From: Zoroaster sp. YZ-2022
Taxonomy: Eukaryota > Echinodermata > Asteroidea > Forcipulatida > Zoroasteridae
Direction: 5' to 3'
NCBI GenBank assembly: GCA_029582265.1
Contig: CM055823.1
Coordinates: 1,240,001-1,304,000 of the forward strand
DNA length: 64,000 nt
Below the pieces are notes generated by a model. The model saw only the letters and a program-made list of their open reading frames with translations. It did no database searches and was not told the origin of the DNA. The translations under genes were made by a program, and so were the position numbers. Within the stretch, counting starts at the first letter, position 1, and each line of letters opens with the position of its first letter. Of this stretch, positions 45,537 to 56,464 are shown one piece after another.

Positions 45537-45617
45537 CACTCAAAATATGCATCTTGAAAAGACCATGTAGATGGTACGTCATATCACTCTTGACCTTTGA
45601 CCTGATGGGATTTTTAC

Positions 45618-45705
45618 CTCATTTCCATCTGAAGTCCATGTGAATTAATGGCCGTTTTGATGTCTCGCATGTTTTCTGACTCCGTTGGGTGGTAGTGTCT
45701 ATCAC
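45618..45705 (-). CDS. Possible exon, duplicated at 57283-57371
   Basis: The minus strand has an acceptor-like tract (gtttattctgtggctgaag) and a donor (gaaatgag|gtaaaa) around 88 bp. The frame reading DRHYHPTESENMRDIKTAI is open throughout, but another is nearly open, and the phase does not fit the next exon. The second copy has several indels here. It is listed because of the borders and the conservation, but it may be non-coding. Confidence 0.3.
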
Positions 45706-45859
45706 CTTCAGCCACAGAATAAACAGGAAAGATACAACATTGGTCATGTATGCTTACTTTCTTTGAATCAAGAAAACCATCTACCCTTTCAGGGAATATG
45801 TGCCATCTGGCAAATAGGGGTGTAATGATACCGGTAACACTTTTACACGATACGATATA

Positions 45860-47538
45860 CAGTGCGTATCAAAAAAAAGGTAATCCGAATTCAGGGGGTT
45901 AATATGCCAAGGTTATTTAGTTTGACAATTTACATGTAGTGTACCAAAGAAGAGGAACTCCCCAGCTTTCCATTGATACCTTTATTGACCCATTGCTGTC
46001 ACACATGACCGAGTACATTGTTATTGAAAATGACAAATTCAAATCGCATTTTTGCAAGTTTGGGTAATCAGTGCAAGGCAGGATAATTAGTGAAAGTCAG
46101 TATGATAAACCAGATTTTCTTTAGGAATGACTGGACATTATTCAAGAAGAATCTCTTCTAACATTGCCCTTTTATGCACCCACACCTTCAACATGTCCAC
46201 CTCCCTTTCGACACAAAGCTGACAGCGACGGAGCATGTCCTGCACTGCTCGTCTCACCATAGCCGGATTATTGCGTAAAGCATCCACTTCATTTCGAATA
46301 CGGCCCTGCAATTCATCAAGATCACGGGGAGGAGTTGCAAACATCTTGTTCTTCAAATGTCCCCCCAAAGGAAATAGTCACATGGTGTGAGGTCAGGTGA
46401 TCTTGGTAGCCATTCCACCTCATGGTTGACGGCGATGACTCGTTCGCCAAAGAGTTCCTCAGACGATCTCGGACAGCGATAAGGCGATGTGCTGGGCGCC
46501 ATCTTAGGCCCACCAGAGTTGTCTGAAGAACCCACGAACCTGTCGCTCAAAGTGTTCCTGCAGCTGCGGTAAAGCGTTATCATTGAGCATCTGCAGATAC
46601 ATGTTACCATTGACATTCCTTTGAAAGAAAAACGGTCCGATCAGCTGACCACTTCCACAAAGTCCTAACCAAACAGTCCACTTTTGTCGACTCATGTTAA
46701 CCTCAAAATTGAATTCTGGGGGTGTCTTGCTGGTGCATATTCAAGAACATTATGCGTATTGACCTTTGCCGTTCATGGAGAAAGCAGCTTGCGCCGATTA
46801 CGAGATTCCGCAGAAAATTTACATCTCTCTGGCACGGGCTATCAACCATCTGGCAAACGCCAGCCTTCTAGCAAAATCTCCTGGCATGTAAGTTGATGTC
46901 GATGTGAATCCGATATGGATGCTGGTGGAGGTCCAATCTCGTGATTCTGTTGAATGTCGCTGAAGGCAATCTCAGCCCATTTCGCCTTGGCGCTGGTGTC
47001 CCTAGGATGCTCCAAAAGTTGCTGCCTTACTGCTGCAATGTTCCCTTCTGATCGCCCGGTGCGCCTCCTGCCAGAATTCCCCTTGTTGCGGTTGAGGCTA
47101 GTGCCATACTCTTGATATTTTCTAACATTCGCCCAGATGGTTTTGGCTGCTGGGGGCTCCCGTTCTGGGAAGCGTTCCTGAAAGCATCATGAGTTTGCTG
47201 CAAACTGTGAGTTTGGTGAAATGTTGTAATCACGAAAACTCGCTGTTCAGTCGTTAGTTGTACCATCTTTCCAACTACCTGTCCCTAAACCCAGGCCCTT
47301 CTTAAATACCCAACTTGAAGAAAAGGATGTCGTAACAGACGATTACACCGCACCAGCTTAAAAATCTTACATAATCATCTAGGCAGTCAAGTGATGCGTC
47401 CATTTCAGACTGCCTTGAATTGATTACCCAAACTGAGGAGCTCCTCTTCTTTGGGACACTACATGTAAATTGTCAAACTAAATAACCTTGGCATATTAAC
47501 GCCCTGAATTCGGATTACCTTTTTTTTGATACGCACTG
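45860..47538. mobile_element. Tc1/mariner element, 1679 bp, ~103-bp terminal inverted repeats
   Basis: CAGTGCGTATCAAAAAAAAG at both ends (inverted) extends about 103 bp with two or three mismatches. The target is TA (45858-45859 and 47539-47540). The second gene copy has the empty site (gatatatatcatg). The nearly identical inverted repeats indicate a fairly recent insertion. A decayed relative lies at 5935-6658. Confidence 0.95.
46130..47266 (-). pseudogene. Mariner transposase (DD41D-like), frame-broken
   Basis: The start MVQLTTEQRVFVITTFHQTH at 47266 begins a homeodomain-like DNA-binding region. Later frames give FQRNVNGNMYLQMLNDNALP, then WWAQDGA-AH (second catalytic Asp, about 46505) and WLPRSPDLTPCDYFLWG (third catalytic position, Asp, about 46385). 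Reading across the frames, 41 residues separate the last two acidic residues, as in the DD41D group of the IS630-Tc1-mariner superfamily. At least three frame breaks are visible, so this copy is non-autonomous unless they are sequence errors. The protein would cut and paste DNA at TA sites. Confidence 0.82.
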
Positions 47539-48499
47539 TATATCATGATACGTATCGTAAATACTAAAAAAGAAGTGCCAGTAATGTTGTGAATTACCCA
47601 ATGTTGTACAGAGACTTAGACACAGTAAAACAGATTTTATCGTCGGCATTTTTTAAGACGGCAAAAGGCATTTTTGTCAGGGTAAACTTCACTGACTTTT
47701 GTGGTCTAAATGTCAGGTATGAAGTGCTAATATTTTTAAACAAAATTTGGTTTGGATAACATTCAGTATTTTGTTATATTTTGATGAAATATTTGTGGGG
47801 AAAAATCAGTATCGCAATACAGTTTTTGATCGTGATGTGTATTGCAGCATTTTGGTATCGCAATAATCAATGCATCGGTGAATCGTTACACCCTTACTGG
47901 CAAACAATTTTCTCAAAGAAACCCACATTCAGTGATGTGATTTAATAAAAGTAAAAAAAAAAAAAATCCTGACAAATGGGTAGCAGGCCTGGGTCTCCCT
48001 TTGGTCTAGAGGACAAAGTCCCCTGAACCTTCCGGATGTTTAACTGTGGAGGATTTACAGACTCTCCACATCCCCACTAACAAGAAACTAGAGGCTACTT
48101 TTTCTTTCTCAGGAGGATACGATGGTCGAGTGCTGGGTGGGTGCGTATGACGATGCAGCAGTTCTGGGAACCAATTAAGAGGGTATTCTTGGGCCAACTA
48201 AATTTACCCGGAAACTCGGCATCCATAAACTGTATGCATGCTGTCATGGAAACATAAAAGAAAAAATGTCAAAAAAAGATTAAATTTCATCACATAAGAC
48301 ACCAATTCTGATTGGACAATAGTCTCCACCCAGGTAAGTAGCCTCGGGGGAAGCAAGGGGAAGACTTTATCAATAAAAATAATAGAACAAATAGAGAATT
48401 AGCCATTGGAAACTGCTTACCAACCTAAAGGACGTGTAGTACAACTTGCAAAATGCAAATATATACCAGTTACTGAAAGTGCTGAATTTTTCCAAAAAA

Positions 48500-48545
48500 G
48501 TGCCCCTTAGAGGATTTTGATGGATTTGGGGTGGTTAGGGTTAAA
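48500..48545. mobile_element. MITE family M2 right end fragment
   Basis: 'agaggattttgatggatttg' followed by GGTTAGGG and TTAA matches the right ends of M2 elements. The left end is not found nearby. Confidence 0.55.
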
Positions 48546-48909
48546 ATATTTTACAAGCGAAAACTTTCAGGGGCTATATTTGTTTTAATTCTGCCGCTCC
48601 TCCGTGACAATTTAAGGAAACTTAGGGAGGAGGGCCAAAGTCTTGGTACTGCCAAGCCTTTGAGAAGACTGGTCAAGCCCAGGCCTAGCCCGGGCCTTGG
48701 GGTCGACATAATCCCCTGTCTGAGCACAAAAGACCCTCAAATATCAGCACTGTTGCATGTGTAAAAAAAGGGTCCATTTGTTTCCCCCCAGTAGACCTTA
48801 GGGTTCTAACAAAATAACTTTTTACAGTATTTCACCTTGGGTTGAGAACAAAAAATTACGGGTTTCTTTGTGACATAACCTCTCATAAAATGTTGACGAC
48901 AATTAGACC

Positions 48910-49320
48910 CTAAAAAAGTCTGGTTTTTGATCACTGTGCACATCGCCTCAGACCTGTGTGTCTACATTTTTAATTTTAATTTTTGTTTGCTATGAAACGA
49001 TGTTCAATTGCAGCAAAATTTGCTGGAACGATTGCAATTCTGTTGCAAGTGTTTTAAACAATTTGTTTTTTCACATACGCATACATATGAATGTTTGCCT
49101 GATCTGTGAGGCCTCTATTAGCCACCATACTTTGTATGGCCTGTATTAGCCACCATACTTTGTATGTGGGACATTTGGTCATTGCATATACATTATCACA
49201 TATTTCACTGTTGCCACCCACAAAATTAAGATTAACCCCCCCCCCCCCCAAAAAAAGCATGTAACCACATCGATTTTGAAGCCTACCAATGACCAGAAAC
49301 AGGGGACTTTTTTTGCCTTA
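48910..49320. mobile_element. MITE family M3 (copy 3)
   Basis: CTAAAAAAGTCTGGTTTTTG at the left and the complement of CAAAAAAAGTCCCCTGTTTC at the right are inverted ends. The interior 'gctatgaaacgatgttcaat' and 'gccaccatactttgtatg' are M3 phrases in the opposite orientation to 12082-12405. 'ggcctctattagccacc...' is duplicated in this copy. Confidence 0.82.
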
Positions 49321-49604
49321 TTGATATTTGCTTAAAGCCAATCATTCAATACATACTTGCAGGTTTTGAGCTCACTGATGTCCCTAAAGTTAGCCCTCAT
49401 AGTACAGATAAGAAGCGACACGGCAGACTGGTGCAATACCATAGGAGAAGCTCATTGGAGGTTGACGTCCAGGAGAAAGGGTAGATTTGACCAGATACTT
49501 CAATAATGGGATTGGATGATACATGATCCATAATCTATACAGAATATAAAACAAATCATGCATGAATTGAAGATTTGTATGGTGGAAATACAGCCAGCCA
49601 ATCG

Positions 49605-49775
49605 TCATCGGGCAAGCTCGGTGGTCGAGAGGTTAAAACGTCTGCACTAGTAAGCAGGAGGTCGTGGGTTCAAATCCTGCCCGAGTCGCCTGTAAAGTTT
49701 TTTCACAGACACTCAAAGCACCGAGCATACAGTGCTATACACATGTCAGTGTAGGGCAAAATTAAATCAACATTA
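49605..49775 (+). mobile_element. tRNA-derived SINE (family B)
   Basis: Box-A-like 'tggtcgagaggttaaaacg' and box-B-like 'gggttcaaatcctgcc' lie in a tRNA-like head with an anticodon-arm-like CTGC...GCAG. The body follows with 'caccgagcatacagtgctat' and 'acacatgtcagtgtaggg', also seen at 12030-12080. The acceptor stem does not pair cleanly, so a functional tRNA is unlikely. Confidence 0.65.
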
Positions 49776-49799
49776 GGAGTATAGGTTTGCTGTAGCACC

Positions 49800-52290
49800 A
49801 TGTAAATGGTTTCTAAGGAGTTGTAATAATTACTGGTTCTGTAAATGGTTTCTGAGGAGTTGTAATAATTACTGGTTCTGTAAATGGTTTCCAAGGTGTT
49901 GTAATAATTACTGGTTCTGTAAATGGTTTCTTAGGAGTTGTAATAATTACTGGTTCTGTAAACGGTTTCTTAGGAGTTGTAATAATTACTGGTTCTGTAA
50001 ACGGTTTCTAAGGAGTTGTAATAATTACCGTTTCTGTAAACGGTTTCTAAGGAGTTGTAATAATTACTGGTTCTGTAAATGGTTTCTAAGGAGTTGTAAT
50101 AATTACTGGTTCTGTAAATGGTTTCTAAGGAGTTGTAATAATTACTGGTTCTGTAAATGGTTTCCAAGGTGTTGTAATAATTACTGGTTCTGTAAATGGT
50201 TTCTTAGGAGTTGTAATAATTACTGGTTCTGTAAACGGTTTCTTAGGAGTTGTAATAATTACTGGTTCTGTAAACGGTTTCTAAGGAGTTGTAATAATTA
50301 CCGTTTCTGTAAACGGTTTCTAAGGAGTTGTAATAATTACTGGTTCTGTAAATGGTTTCAAAGGAGTTGTAATAATTAGTGGTTCTGTAAATGGTTTCTA
50401 AGGAGTTGTAATAATTACTGGTTCTGTAATTGGTTTCTAAGGAGTTGTAATAATTACTGGTTCTGTAAATGGTTTCTAAGAAGTTGTAATAATTACTGGT
50501 TCTGTAAATGGTTTCTGAGGAATTGTAATAATTACTGGTTCTGAGAATGGTTTCTAAGGAGTTGTAATAATTACTGGCTCTGTAAATGGTTTCTGAGGAG
50601 TTGTAATAATTACTGTTTCTGTAAATGGTTTCTGAGGAGTTGTAATAATTACTGGTTCTGTAAATGGTTCCTAAGGAGTTGTAATAATTACTGGTTCTGT
50701 AAATGGTTTCTTAGGAGTTGTAATAATTACTGGTTCTGTAAATGGTTCCTAAGGAGTTGTAATAATTACTGGTTCTGTAAATGGTTTCTAAGGAGTTGTA
50801 ATAATTACTGGTTCTGTAAATGGTTTCTAAGGAGTTGTAATAATTACTGGTTCTGTAAATGGTTTCTGAGGAGTTGTAATAATTACTGGTTCTGTAAATG
50901 GTTTCTGAGGAGTTGTAATAATTACTGGTTCTGTAAATGGTTTCTGAGGAGTTGTAATAATTACTGGTTCTGTAAATGGTTTCTGAGGAGTTGTAATAAT
51001 TACTGGTTCTGTAAATGGTTTCCGAGGAGTTGTAATAATTACTGGTTCTGTAAATGGTTTCTGAGGAGTTGTAATAATTACTGGTTCTGTAAATGGTTTC
51101 TGGAGGAGTTGTAATAATTACTGGTTCTGTAAATGGTTTCTGAGGAGTTGTAATAATTACTGGTTCTGTAAATGGTTTCTGAGGAGTTGTAATAATTACT
51201 GGTTCTGTAAATGGTTTCAAAGGAGTTGTAATAATTACTGGTTCTGTAAATGGTTTCAAAGGAGTTGTAATAATTACTGGTTCTGTAAATGGTTTCTAAG
51301 GAGTTGTAATAATTACTGGTTCTGTAAATGGTTTCTAAGGAGTTGTAATAATTACTGGTTCTGTAAATGGTTTCTTAGGAGTTGTAATAATTACTGTTTC
51401 TGTAAATGGTTCCTAAGGAGTTGTAATAATTACTGGTTCTGTAAATGGTTTCTAAGGATCAGTTGTAATAATTACTGGTTCTGTAAATGGTTTCTAAGGA
51501 GTTGTAATAATTACTGGTTCTGTAAATGGTTTCTAAGGAGTTGTAATAATTACTGGTTCTGTAAATGGTTTCTAAGGAGTTGTAATAATTACTGGTTCTG
51601 TAAATGGTTTCAAAGGAGTTGTAATAATTACTGGTTCTGTAAATGGTTTCTAAGGAGTTGTAATAATTACTGGTTCTGTAAATGGTTTCTAAGGAGTTGT
51701 AATAATTACTGGTTCTGTAAATGGTTTCTTAGGAGTTGTAATAATTACTGTTTCTGTAAATGGTTCCTAAGGAGTTGTAATAATTACTGGTTCTGTAAAT
51801 GGTTTCTAAGGATCAGTTGTAATAATTACTGGTTCTGTAAATGGTTTCTAAGGAGTTGTAATAATTACTGGTTCTGTAAATGGTTTCTAAAAAGGAGTTG
51901 TAATAATTACTGGTTCTGTAAATGGTTTCTAAGGAGTTGTAATAATTACTGGTTCTGTAAATGGTTTCTAAGGAGTTGTAATAATTACTGTTTCTGTAAA
52001 TGGTTTCTAAGGAGTTGTAATAATTACTGTTTCTGAGAATGGTTTCTAATTAAGGAGTTGTAATAATTACTGTTTCTGTAAATGGTTTCTAAGGAGTTGT
52101 AATAATTACTGGTTCTGTAAATGGTTTCTTAGGAGTTGTAATAATTACTGTTTCTGTAAATGGTTCCTAAGGAGTTGTAATAATTACTGGTTCTGTAAAT
52201 GGTTTCTTAGGAGTTGTAATAATTACTGTTTCTGTAAATGGTTCCTAAGGAGTTGTAATAATTACTGGTTCTGTAAATGGTTTCTAAGGA
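49800..52290. repeat. 39-bp satellite, first block (~64 units)
   Basis: The unit contains 'ggagttgtaataattactgg' and 'ttctgtaaatggtttctaa'. It is 13 codons long, so the minus strand shows long frames of ETIYRTSNYYNS(S/L) repeats. No splice signals or non-repeat coding flank it, and other frames are open too. Higher-order structure is visible: a variant with 'ccaaggtgttg' recurs 273 bp apart (7 units), and 'aaggatcag' recurs 354 bp apart (9 units plus the 3-bp insertion). Confidence 0.96.
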
Positions 52291-52820
52291 GTGTCGTGGC
52301 CGAGCGGTCTAGTGCACCGAACTCAAGTTCTGGTGTTGCCAGCAGCAGGGTGTGGGTTCGAGCCCCGGTCGTGACACTTGTGTCCTTGAGCAAGGTACTT
52401 AACCATAATTGCTTCGTCCTTCGGATGGGACGTAAAGCCGTAGGTCCCGTGTGTTGTATAATGCACGTAAAGTGGATTGTCGCGGCCCTAGCGCACTGAA
52501 CTCAAGTTCTGGTGTTGCCAGCAGCAGAGTGTGGGTTCGAGCCCCGGCCGTGACACCTGTGTCCTTGAGCAAGACACTTAACCATAATTGCTTCTCTCCA
52601 CCCAGGGGTTAAATGGGTACCTGTGAAGGCAGAGATGGTTTGCTCTATATGCGCTAGAAATGGCAGCAATTGAGCTGTAATACTCCCCAGGGAGCTGAGA
52701 TGGTTTCAGGAATGATTTATGAGCCTTATGAGCAGGGATAATAATATAATGCGCCTTGAGCGCCACTTAGTTGGTGGATACGTGCGCTATATAAATCTAT
52801 ACATTATTATTATTATTATT
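52291..52820 (+). mobile_element. Dimeric tRNA-Leu-derived SINE inserted in the 39-bp satellite
   Basis: Two heads lie in tandem. The first (52291-52460) has TGGCCGAGCGGTCTAGTGC (box A) and GGTTCGAGCCCCGG (box B). The second (52474-52560) repeats 'actcaagttctggtgttgcc' and box B. The body 'aatgggtacctgtgaaggca' and tail GCGCTATATAAATC plus (ATT)n follow. The anticodon-arm region CTCAAGT suggests tRNA-Leu(CAA). AAGGA flanks both sides (52286-52290, 52821-52825), a short target duplication within a repeat unit. Confidence 0.9.
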
Positions 52821-53243
52821 AAGGATCAGTTGTAATAATTACTGGTTCTGTAAATGGTTTCTAAGGAGTTGTAATAATTACTGGTTCTGTAATTGTTTCT
52901 AAGGAGTTGTAATAATTACTGGTTCTGTAAATGGTTTCTAAGGAGTTGTAATAATTACTGTTTCTGTAAATGGTTTCTAAGGAGTTGTAATAATTACTGT
53001 TTCTGAGAATGGTTTCTAAGGAGTTGTAATAATTACTGTTTCTGTAAATGGTTTCTAAAGGAGTTGTAATAATTACTGGTTCTGTAAATGTTTTCTAAGG
53101 AGTTGTAATAATTACTGGTTCTGTATGGTTTCTAAGGAGTTGTAATAATTACTGGTTCTGAGAATGGTTTCTAAGGAGTTGTAATAATTACTGGTTCTGA
53201 GAATGGTTTCTAAGGAGTTGTAATAATTACTGGTTCTGAGAAG
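52821..53243. repeat. 39-bp satellite, second block (~11 units)
   Basis: This continues the array after the SINE. Several units carry 'ttctgagaatggtttc' instead of 'ttctgtaaatgg', a variant also present at 52024-52040, so the blocks were one array before the insertion. Confidence 0.95.
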
Positions 53244-53399
53244 AAGTGGTGGTGAGAAACTCAACGTTACCTTGTAAAAAACATCCTTACTGCATTAGCA
53301 GATTAGATCAAGAAAAAAGAGTCCTCTCTATTTCACTTTCTGAACGATGAAATCACCGCAAATGTAAAAACTCTCGTGTGTTAGAACTAGCACTACCAG

Positions 53400-55318
53400 T
53401 ACCACTACTAGTACTACTTTAAATACTCTGCTCAACCGAAAGGTTTCACCACTTCCATGTACCATTTCATTTAAAAATCTTTCCAAAAAGTTTAGTAATT
53501 ACTTTGAAGACAAAATTGTCAAAATCCGGAACACAATTAACTCATCCCAGACAGATTACACCCCACCTCCCCATAATGCAATTGCTCCTGAAATAAGTGA
53601 ATTTAGAACAATTAATCGAGCTGAAATTTGAAAATAATTAAGAAATCTCCTAATAAATCCTGCACGTTGGATCCTCTCCCCACTTGGCTCGTTAAACACA
53701 ACTTGACCACCGTACTCCTGCCCATATTTACTTCTATAGCTAACATGTCATTGTCCACAGGGACCTTCCCCACAGTACTCAAGGATGCGGTGGTTACCCC
53801 ATTGTTGAAGAAGCCCACCCTGGATAAGGATATCTTAAAGAATTACAGCCCGCTTCAATACTGCCTTTTCTTTCTAAATTAATTGAGAAAGCTGCTTTGT
53901 TGCAAATATCCAGATTATATCGGGTAGTAATGACTTGTATTGTAAGGTCAATCTGCTTACAGACCCAATCACAGCACGGAGACAGCCCTGACCTTGAAAG
54001 TCAAGAGTGACATCATCCAAGCTTTTGACAATCGGCAGGCTGTTTCTCGTGTTGCTGGATCTGTCTGCTTTTGACACAATTGATTATGATGTTTTGTTAC
54101 ATAGATTATCACATGTATTTGGTTTCAAGAATAACGTTATTGCCTGGTTTCAAATCCTACCTTAAATGGGAACATGTAGAGTTAGGATGCCAATGAATTT
54201 TCTGATCCTGGGTTCTTCTTCGGTTTGCCCCAAAGGCTCATGTGTCGGACCTCAGATGTTCCTTTCTTTATACTCAACCTATGTATGATATCATCACACG
54301 CTACCCTGGTATCAAAGCCCATTTTATGCAGATGACACTCAGTTATACATTAATGTTGATCCCGAATACCTGATAGAATCAGATCGTAATTTCCACTTTA
54401 TCTAAATGCATTTGAAATCAAATCATGGATGTCTAAAAATATGCTACTCCTCAATGATGACAAAACCCAATTTATTGCTGCCAATCCAACATTTTGCATA
54501 AGTTTTCAGATATCTCTTTTTACCATAGGTAAAACTATTATCAAACCATCCAAAACTATAAGGAATCTTGGGTAGAATTTGATAGTGCAATGAACATGTC
54601 CATCATGTATCATCAATTTGTAAGTCTGTTAATTTTCATCTTATTAATTTATCCACGATCAGAATGTTCATTGATGATAACACATGCCACCATGCAGTCC
54701 GTGCTTTAGTAACTGCTCGACTTGACTACGCTAACTCACTCTCATAGAGTTCATCAGCCAAAGAAATTAAAAGACTTCAGCGACTTCAAAATAGGGCTGC
54801 TAAACTCATATTCAAGACAAAAACTGACCATGTATCTCCGCTCCTCCAACAGCTTCATTGGCTACCTGTACAAAAACGTATCGATTTTAAAATTATGACT
54901 ATTACTTTTAATTGTCTTTCTAATAATGCACCATCTTATCTATGCGAGCTTATCTCGCTATACCAACCTAATCGTAGTGGACTTCGCTCTAGTTCTGACC
55001 AAAAGATGCTCTGTAAACCCCGCACTCATCTTTGTTCTGCAAATAAGGGTTTCTTTGCTTCTGCGCCAAATCTGTGGAACAATCTCCCATCAGATATTCG
55101 TCATACTAGTGAACTTCAGATGTAAAAGTAAACTTAAGACTCATTTATTTTAGCTTTGTTGTACATCTTATTTTATTCACTGTTAATTTTAGAATTACAT
55201 CTCATTTTATTCACTGTTAATTTCAGAAATTATTAAGTTGATCCATTTTGTAAAGCGCTGTGATACCTTTCAGTCTAGTGTAAGAGCGCTATATATAAAT
55301 GCTATTATTATTATTAGG
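53400..55318 (+). pseudogene. CR1/L2-like LINE, copy 2, with 3' end
   Basis: Plus-strand frames collinear with the copy at 13365-15415: NRKVSP linker, LDPLPTWLVKHNLTTVLLPI, VVTPLLKKPTLDKDILKNYS, the DTIDYDVLLHRL region, 'tatgcagatgacactcagtt' (YADDTQ, broken frame), and a C-terminal part with GLRSSSDQKMLCKPRTHLCS and APNLWNNLPSDIRHTS. It ends with GAGCGCTATATATAAATGC and (ATT)n. Many frameshifts make it inactive. It starts within the endonuclease-RT linker, so it is 5'-truncated as usual for target-primed insertion. AACGTTA at 53263 and 55322 could be its target duplication, but the 5' border is unclear. Confidence 0.92.
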
Positions 55319-55589
55319 CCTAACGTTAGGTAGAGAATAAGCCATCTTGAAAACACTGTTTCTGAACTGGTTCTCGATGTGAAACACGTCATGTCCATAT
55401 GTATTGCGGTATGATACCAGTGATAGACATCGATTCTTACGCTAATTGAACCCGTAATACTTTTCGGTAATTCAGAACTTATTTATCACAGCATACTGTA
55501 CATACGAAAATATTCGGTATGGCCGGGTATCGATTTTTAATTTGTCATGATTGTTATACAGGGGCCCTATGTACGGTGTAAGGCCCACA

Positions 55590-55845
55590 ACTGTCACGGC
55601 AAAAGCAAAAGCGTCACGGCAAAAGCAAAATTCTCCCTACGGCAAAGCAAAGCGTCACGGCAAAGCAAAAGCTGTCTGACGGCAAAAGCAAATTCCCCAC
55701 GGCAAAAGCAAAAGCGTCACGGCAAAAGCAAATTACCCACGGCAAAAAGCAAAGCGTCACGGCAAAAAGCAAATTACCCACGGCAAAAGCAAATCTACGG
55801 CAAAAGCAAATTCTCCACGGCGGCAAAGCTAAAGCAAATGACTGG
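55590..55845. repeat. Degenerate tandem repeat CACGGCAAAAGCAAA
   Basis: Around 14 units of about 17-20 bp are built from 'acggcaaaagcaaa' plus a variable linker ('gcgtc', 'ttcccc', 'ttaccc'). The open frames are repeat artefacts. Confidence 0.85.
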
Positions 55846-55935
55846 TAGCCAGTCATCATGGTTCATAAGGCCGAGAACACTGTACATATATTACATGTAT
55901 GGTAACATATTATATTTACATGCACATATGGGAAA

Positions 55936-56435
55936 NNNNNNNNNNNNNNNNNNNNNNNNNNNNNNNNNNNNNNNNNNNNNNNNNNNNNNNNNNNNNNNNN
56001 NNNNNNNNNNNNNNNNNNNNNNNNNNNNNNNNNNNNNNNNNNNNNNNNNNNNNNNNNNNNNNNNNNNNNNNNNNNNNNNNNNNNNNNNNNNNNNNNNNNN
56101 NNNNNNNNNNNNNNNNNNNNNNNNNNNNNNNNNNNNNNNNNNNNNNNNNNNNNNNNNNNNNNNNNNNNNNNNNNNNNNNNNNNNNNNNNNNNNNNNNNNN
56201 NNNNNNNNNNNNNNNNNNNNNNNNNNNNNNNNNNNNNNNNNNNNNNNNNNNNNNNNNNNNNNNNNNNNNNNNNNNNNNNNNNNNNNNNNNNNNNNNNNNN
56301 NNNNNNNNNNNNNNNNNNNNNNNNNNNNNNNNNNNNNNNNNNNNNNNNNNNNNNNNNNNNNNNNNNNNNNNNNNNNNNNNNNNNNNNNNNNNNNNNNNNN
56401 NNNNNNNNNNNNNNNNNNNNNNNNNNNNNNNNNNN
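55936..56435. other. Assembly gap (500 N)
   Basis: Exactly 500 unknown bases. It lies immediately before the second copy of the duplicated block, so its boundary and true extent are unknown. Confidence 0.99.
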
Positions 56436-56464
56436 ATATAACGGCAAACATAAATTTGTTTTAG

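Larger units (their letters stand above)
45815..47896. mobile_element. hAT-type MITE, split by nested mariner
   Basis: The perfect 8-bp duplication CTGGCAAA (45807-45814 and 47897-47904) flanks TAGGGGTGTAATGATAC at the left and a right end that reads GTATCG...CGTTACACCCTTA. Without the nested mariner (45860-47538) the element is about 400 bp. The same insertion is present without the mariner at 57532-57959 in the second gene copy. Confidence 0.93.

Noticed and set aside
50711..51259. 182-codon ETIYRTSNYYNS repeat protein on the minus strand
   Set aside because: It lies wholly inside a 39-bp satellite. There are no non-repeat coding flanks, and other array segments shift frame.
52291..52380. 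Functional tRNA-Leu gene
   Set aside because: Boxes A and B are present but the region continues into a SINE body with a (ATT)n tail and is repeated elsewhere. It is a SINE head.
49800..53243. CRISPR-like array
   Set aside because: The units are contiguous with no unique spacers, the genome is eukaryotic, and there are no cas genes.
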